Made by a program: the position numbers and the translations under genes. DNA of 5,454 bases from Bdellovibrionales bacterium (GTDB lineage Bacteria > Bdellovibrionota > Bdellovibrionia > Bdellovibrionales > UBA1609), in assembly GCA_027451425.1 (NCBI GenBank), contig DAIDJH010000136.1, positions 1 through 5,454 on the forward strand, read 5' to 3'. Shown one piece after another: positions 4,610-5,454 of the stretch (positions are counted from its first letter, which is position 1; every line of letters begins with the position of its first letter). The notes under the pieces were generated by a model. It saw only the letters and a list, made by a program, of their open reading frames with translations. It searched no databases and had not been told where the DNA came from.

Positions 4610-5454
4610 ATGAAAAGTTACCTGTTCAACTTGATCTGCTTAACCGTTTTGAGCTCACCTGTTCTTGCCAGCGCAAACCCACTTCGATTTTTAGTTCGCG
4701 CGCCAAATGTTTCAATTCGCGATTACAATGCATACCTTTTGACCGATCCGACGGCATCGAGCATTGTTGATCAAGTGAGAAAACGTCCAGCCAGCTCTGC
4801 CGCACTTGAATCGCTAAAAAGCGAATTCAAAAAAGCCCAGATTCAGTACTTGCAGGCCAATGACGAATCAATGCGCGAAGAATGGATAAATCTTGTTTCG
4901 TTTGCTTACAAGGCGGACTGGCCGAAAGACTATCGCGAAATGATTAGTGTTGGGTTTTTACGGCTCGCCCAAATCAGTTTGACCGCTGACAAAACTAAAA
5001 AATGGCTGGCGTTGGCCGTAAGCTATGACGATCGCTACCAACCCGATCGCAATTTATTTCCGCCGCCGCTTATCGCCGAATTTAACCAGTTGTGTACACA
5101 TGAACAAACCGTCCAGATCCCCACCGCTAATTTTTCTGGGTTCGATTGGGCGCTCGTGAACGGTCGGCCAGTTCGCCTAATGGATCAACGACCTTTGTCA
5201 CTCCCCGACCAGACGGTGCGTCTCACGCTCATATCATCGCAATATCAAACCGTGAGTCGCGTGATGCCGGCCCGCGAAGTTTTGCAGTTTAAACCGAGAA
5301 CGCTCCCGTGGGTCACGGGGAATTGTGGTTCGCCCATTTGGTCAGCGCGCGAACAGAACGACGTCAAACTCGCGGCACTATTTCGTGACTCATGTGTTGC
5401 CGTTCAGGGCCGGCATCGGCCCATTTATCCACTGACCGCAGCGTCGCTATCGGA
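4610..5454 (+). CDS. Secreted protein of unknown function in the Tad cluster, 3'-truncated
   Basis: Open from ATG 4610 to the right edge without a stop (281 whole codons seen). GAGAGGG (4598-4604) lies 5 bases upstream, and the gap to the CpaB-like gene is only 15 bp, so they are co-transcribed. Residues 1-22 form a classical signal peptide (basic MKSY, hydrophobic core, VLASA before the cut), so the protein acts in the periplasm or outer membrane. Residues about 50-150 look helical. From about 175 (FDWALVNGRPVRL and the LPDQTVRLTLISSQYQTVSRV stretch) it is beta-rich and loosely resembles PEGA-like or carboxypeptidase-regulatory-like beta sandwiches. Cys appear late, at TGNCGSPIW and RDSCVAV, and could form a disulfide. 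I do not recognise a family with confidence. Its place suggests a pilus- or envelope-associated role. Confidence 0.85.
   Translation, partial: MKSYLFNLICLTVLSSPVLASANPLRFLVRAPNVSIRDYNAYLLTDPTASSIVDQVRKRPASSAALESLKSEFKKAQIQYLQANDESMREEWINLVSFAYKADWPKDYREMISVGFLRLAQISLTADKTKKWLALAVSYDDRYQPDRNLFPPPLIAEFNQLCTHEQTVQIPTANFSGFDWALVNGRPVRLMDQRPLSLPDQTVRLTLISSQYQTVSRVMPAREVLQFKPRTLPWVTGNCGSPIWSAREQNDVKLAALFRDSCVAVQGRHRPIYPLTAASLS

Overview
The window (roughly balanced GC, no RNA genes, CRISPR or insertion sequence seen) carries eight genes in two blocks. I read it as a Gram-negative chromosome: it has a periplasmic-type lytic transglycosylase, a signal-peptide protein and a Tad/Flp pilus cluster. A Bdellovibrionota-like bacterium is possible, because Tad/Flp genes are known to adjoin the host-interaction (hit) locus in Bdellovibrio bacteriovorus. 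That placement is inference, not something the sequence proves.

Left block (1-2567). The 3' part of a GH23-type lytic transglycosylase runs off the left edge. It converges on folD, and the two share the bases TTAA (697-700) as overlapping stop codons. Divergent from folD is an alanine/lysine-rich, histone H1-like protein. It has a unique N-terminal segment of about 60 residues, an internally duplicated lysine-rich block and an SPKK tail. A hairpin followed by eight T's probably ends this transcript.

Right block (2568-5454). This is a tightly packed Tad pilus gene cluster on the + strand: a Flp-type major pilin, three more small membrane proteins that begin with class-III-prepilin-like segments (TadE-like/pseudopilin-like), a CpaB/RcpC-like assembly protein, and a secreted protein of unknown function cut by the right edge. 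The genes overlap by 23, 79, 4 and 176 bp, then comes a 15-bp gap, so this is most likely one operon with translational coupling. The secretin, ATPase and TadB/TadC genes are not in the window and would be expected further downstream.

The most notable new signal is in the pilin leader. The Shine-Dalgarno sequence AGGAGGT is paired perfectly with an upstream ACCTCCT. That arm is part of a 10-base copy of the 3' end of 16S rRNA (TCACCTCCTT). This would form a compact hairpin that hides the ribosome binding site and suggests translational control of the first gene of the pilus operon.
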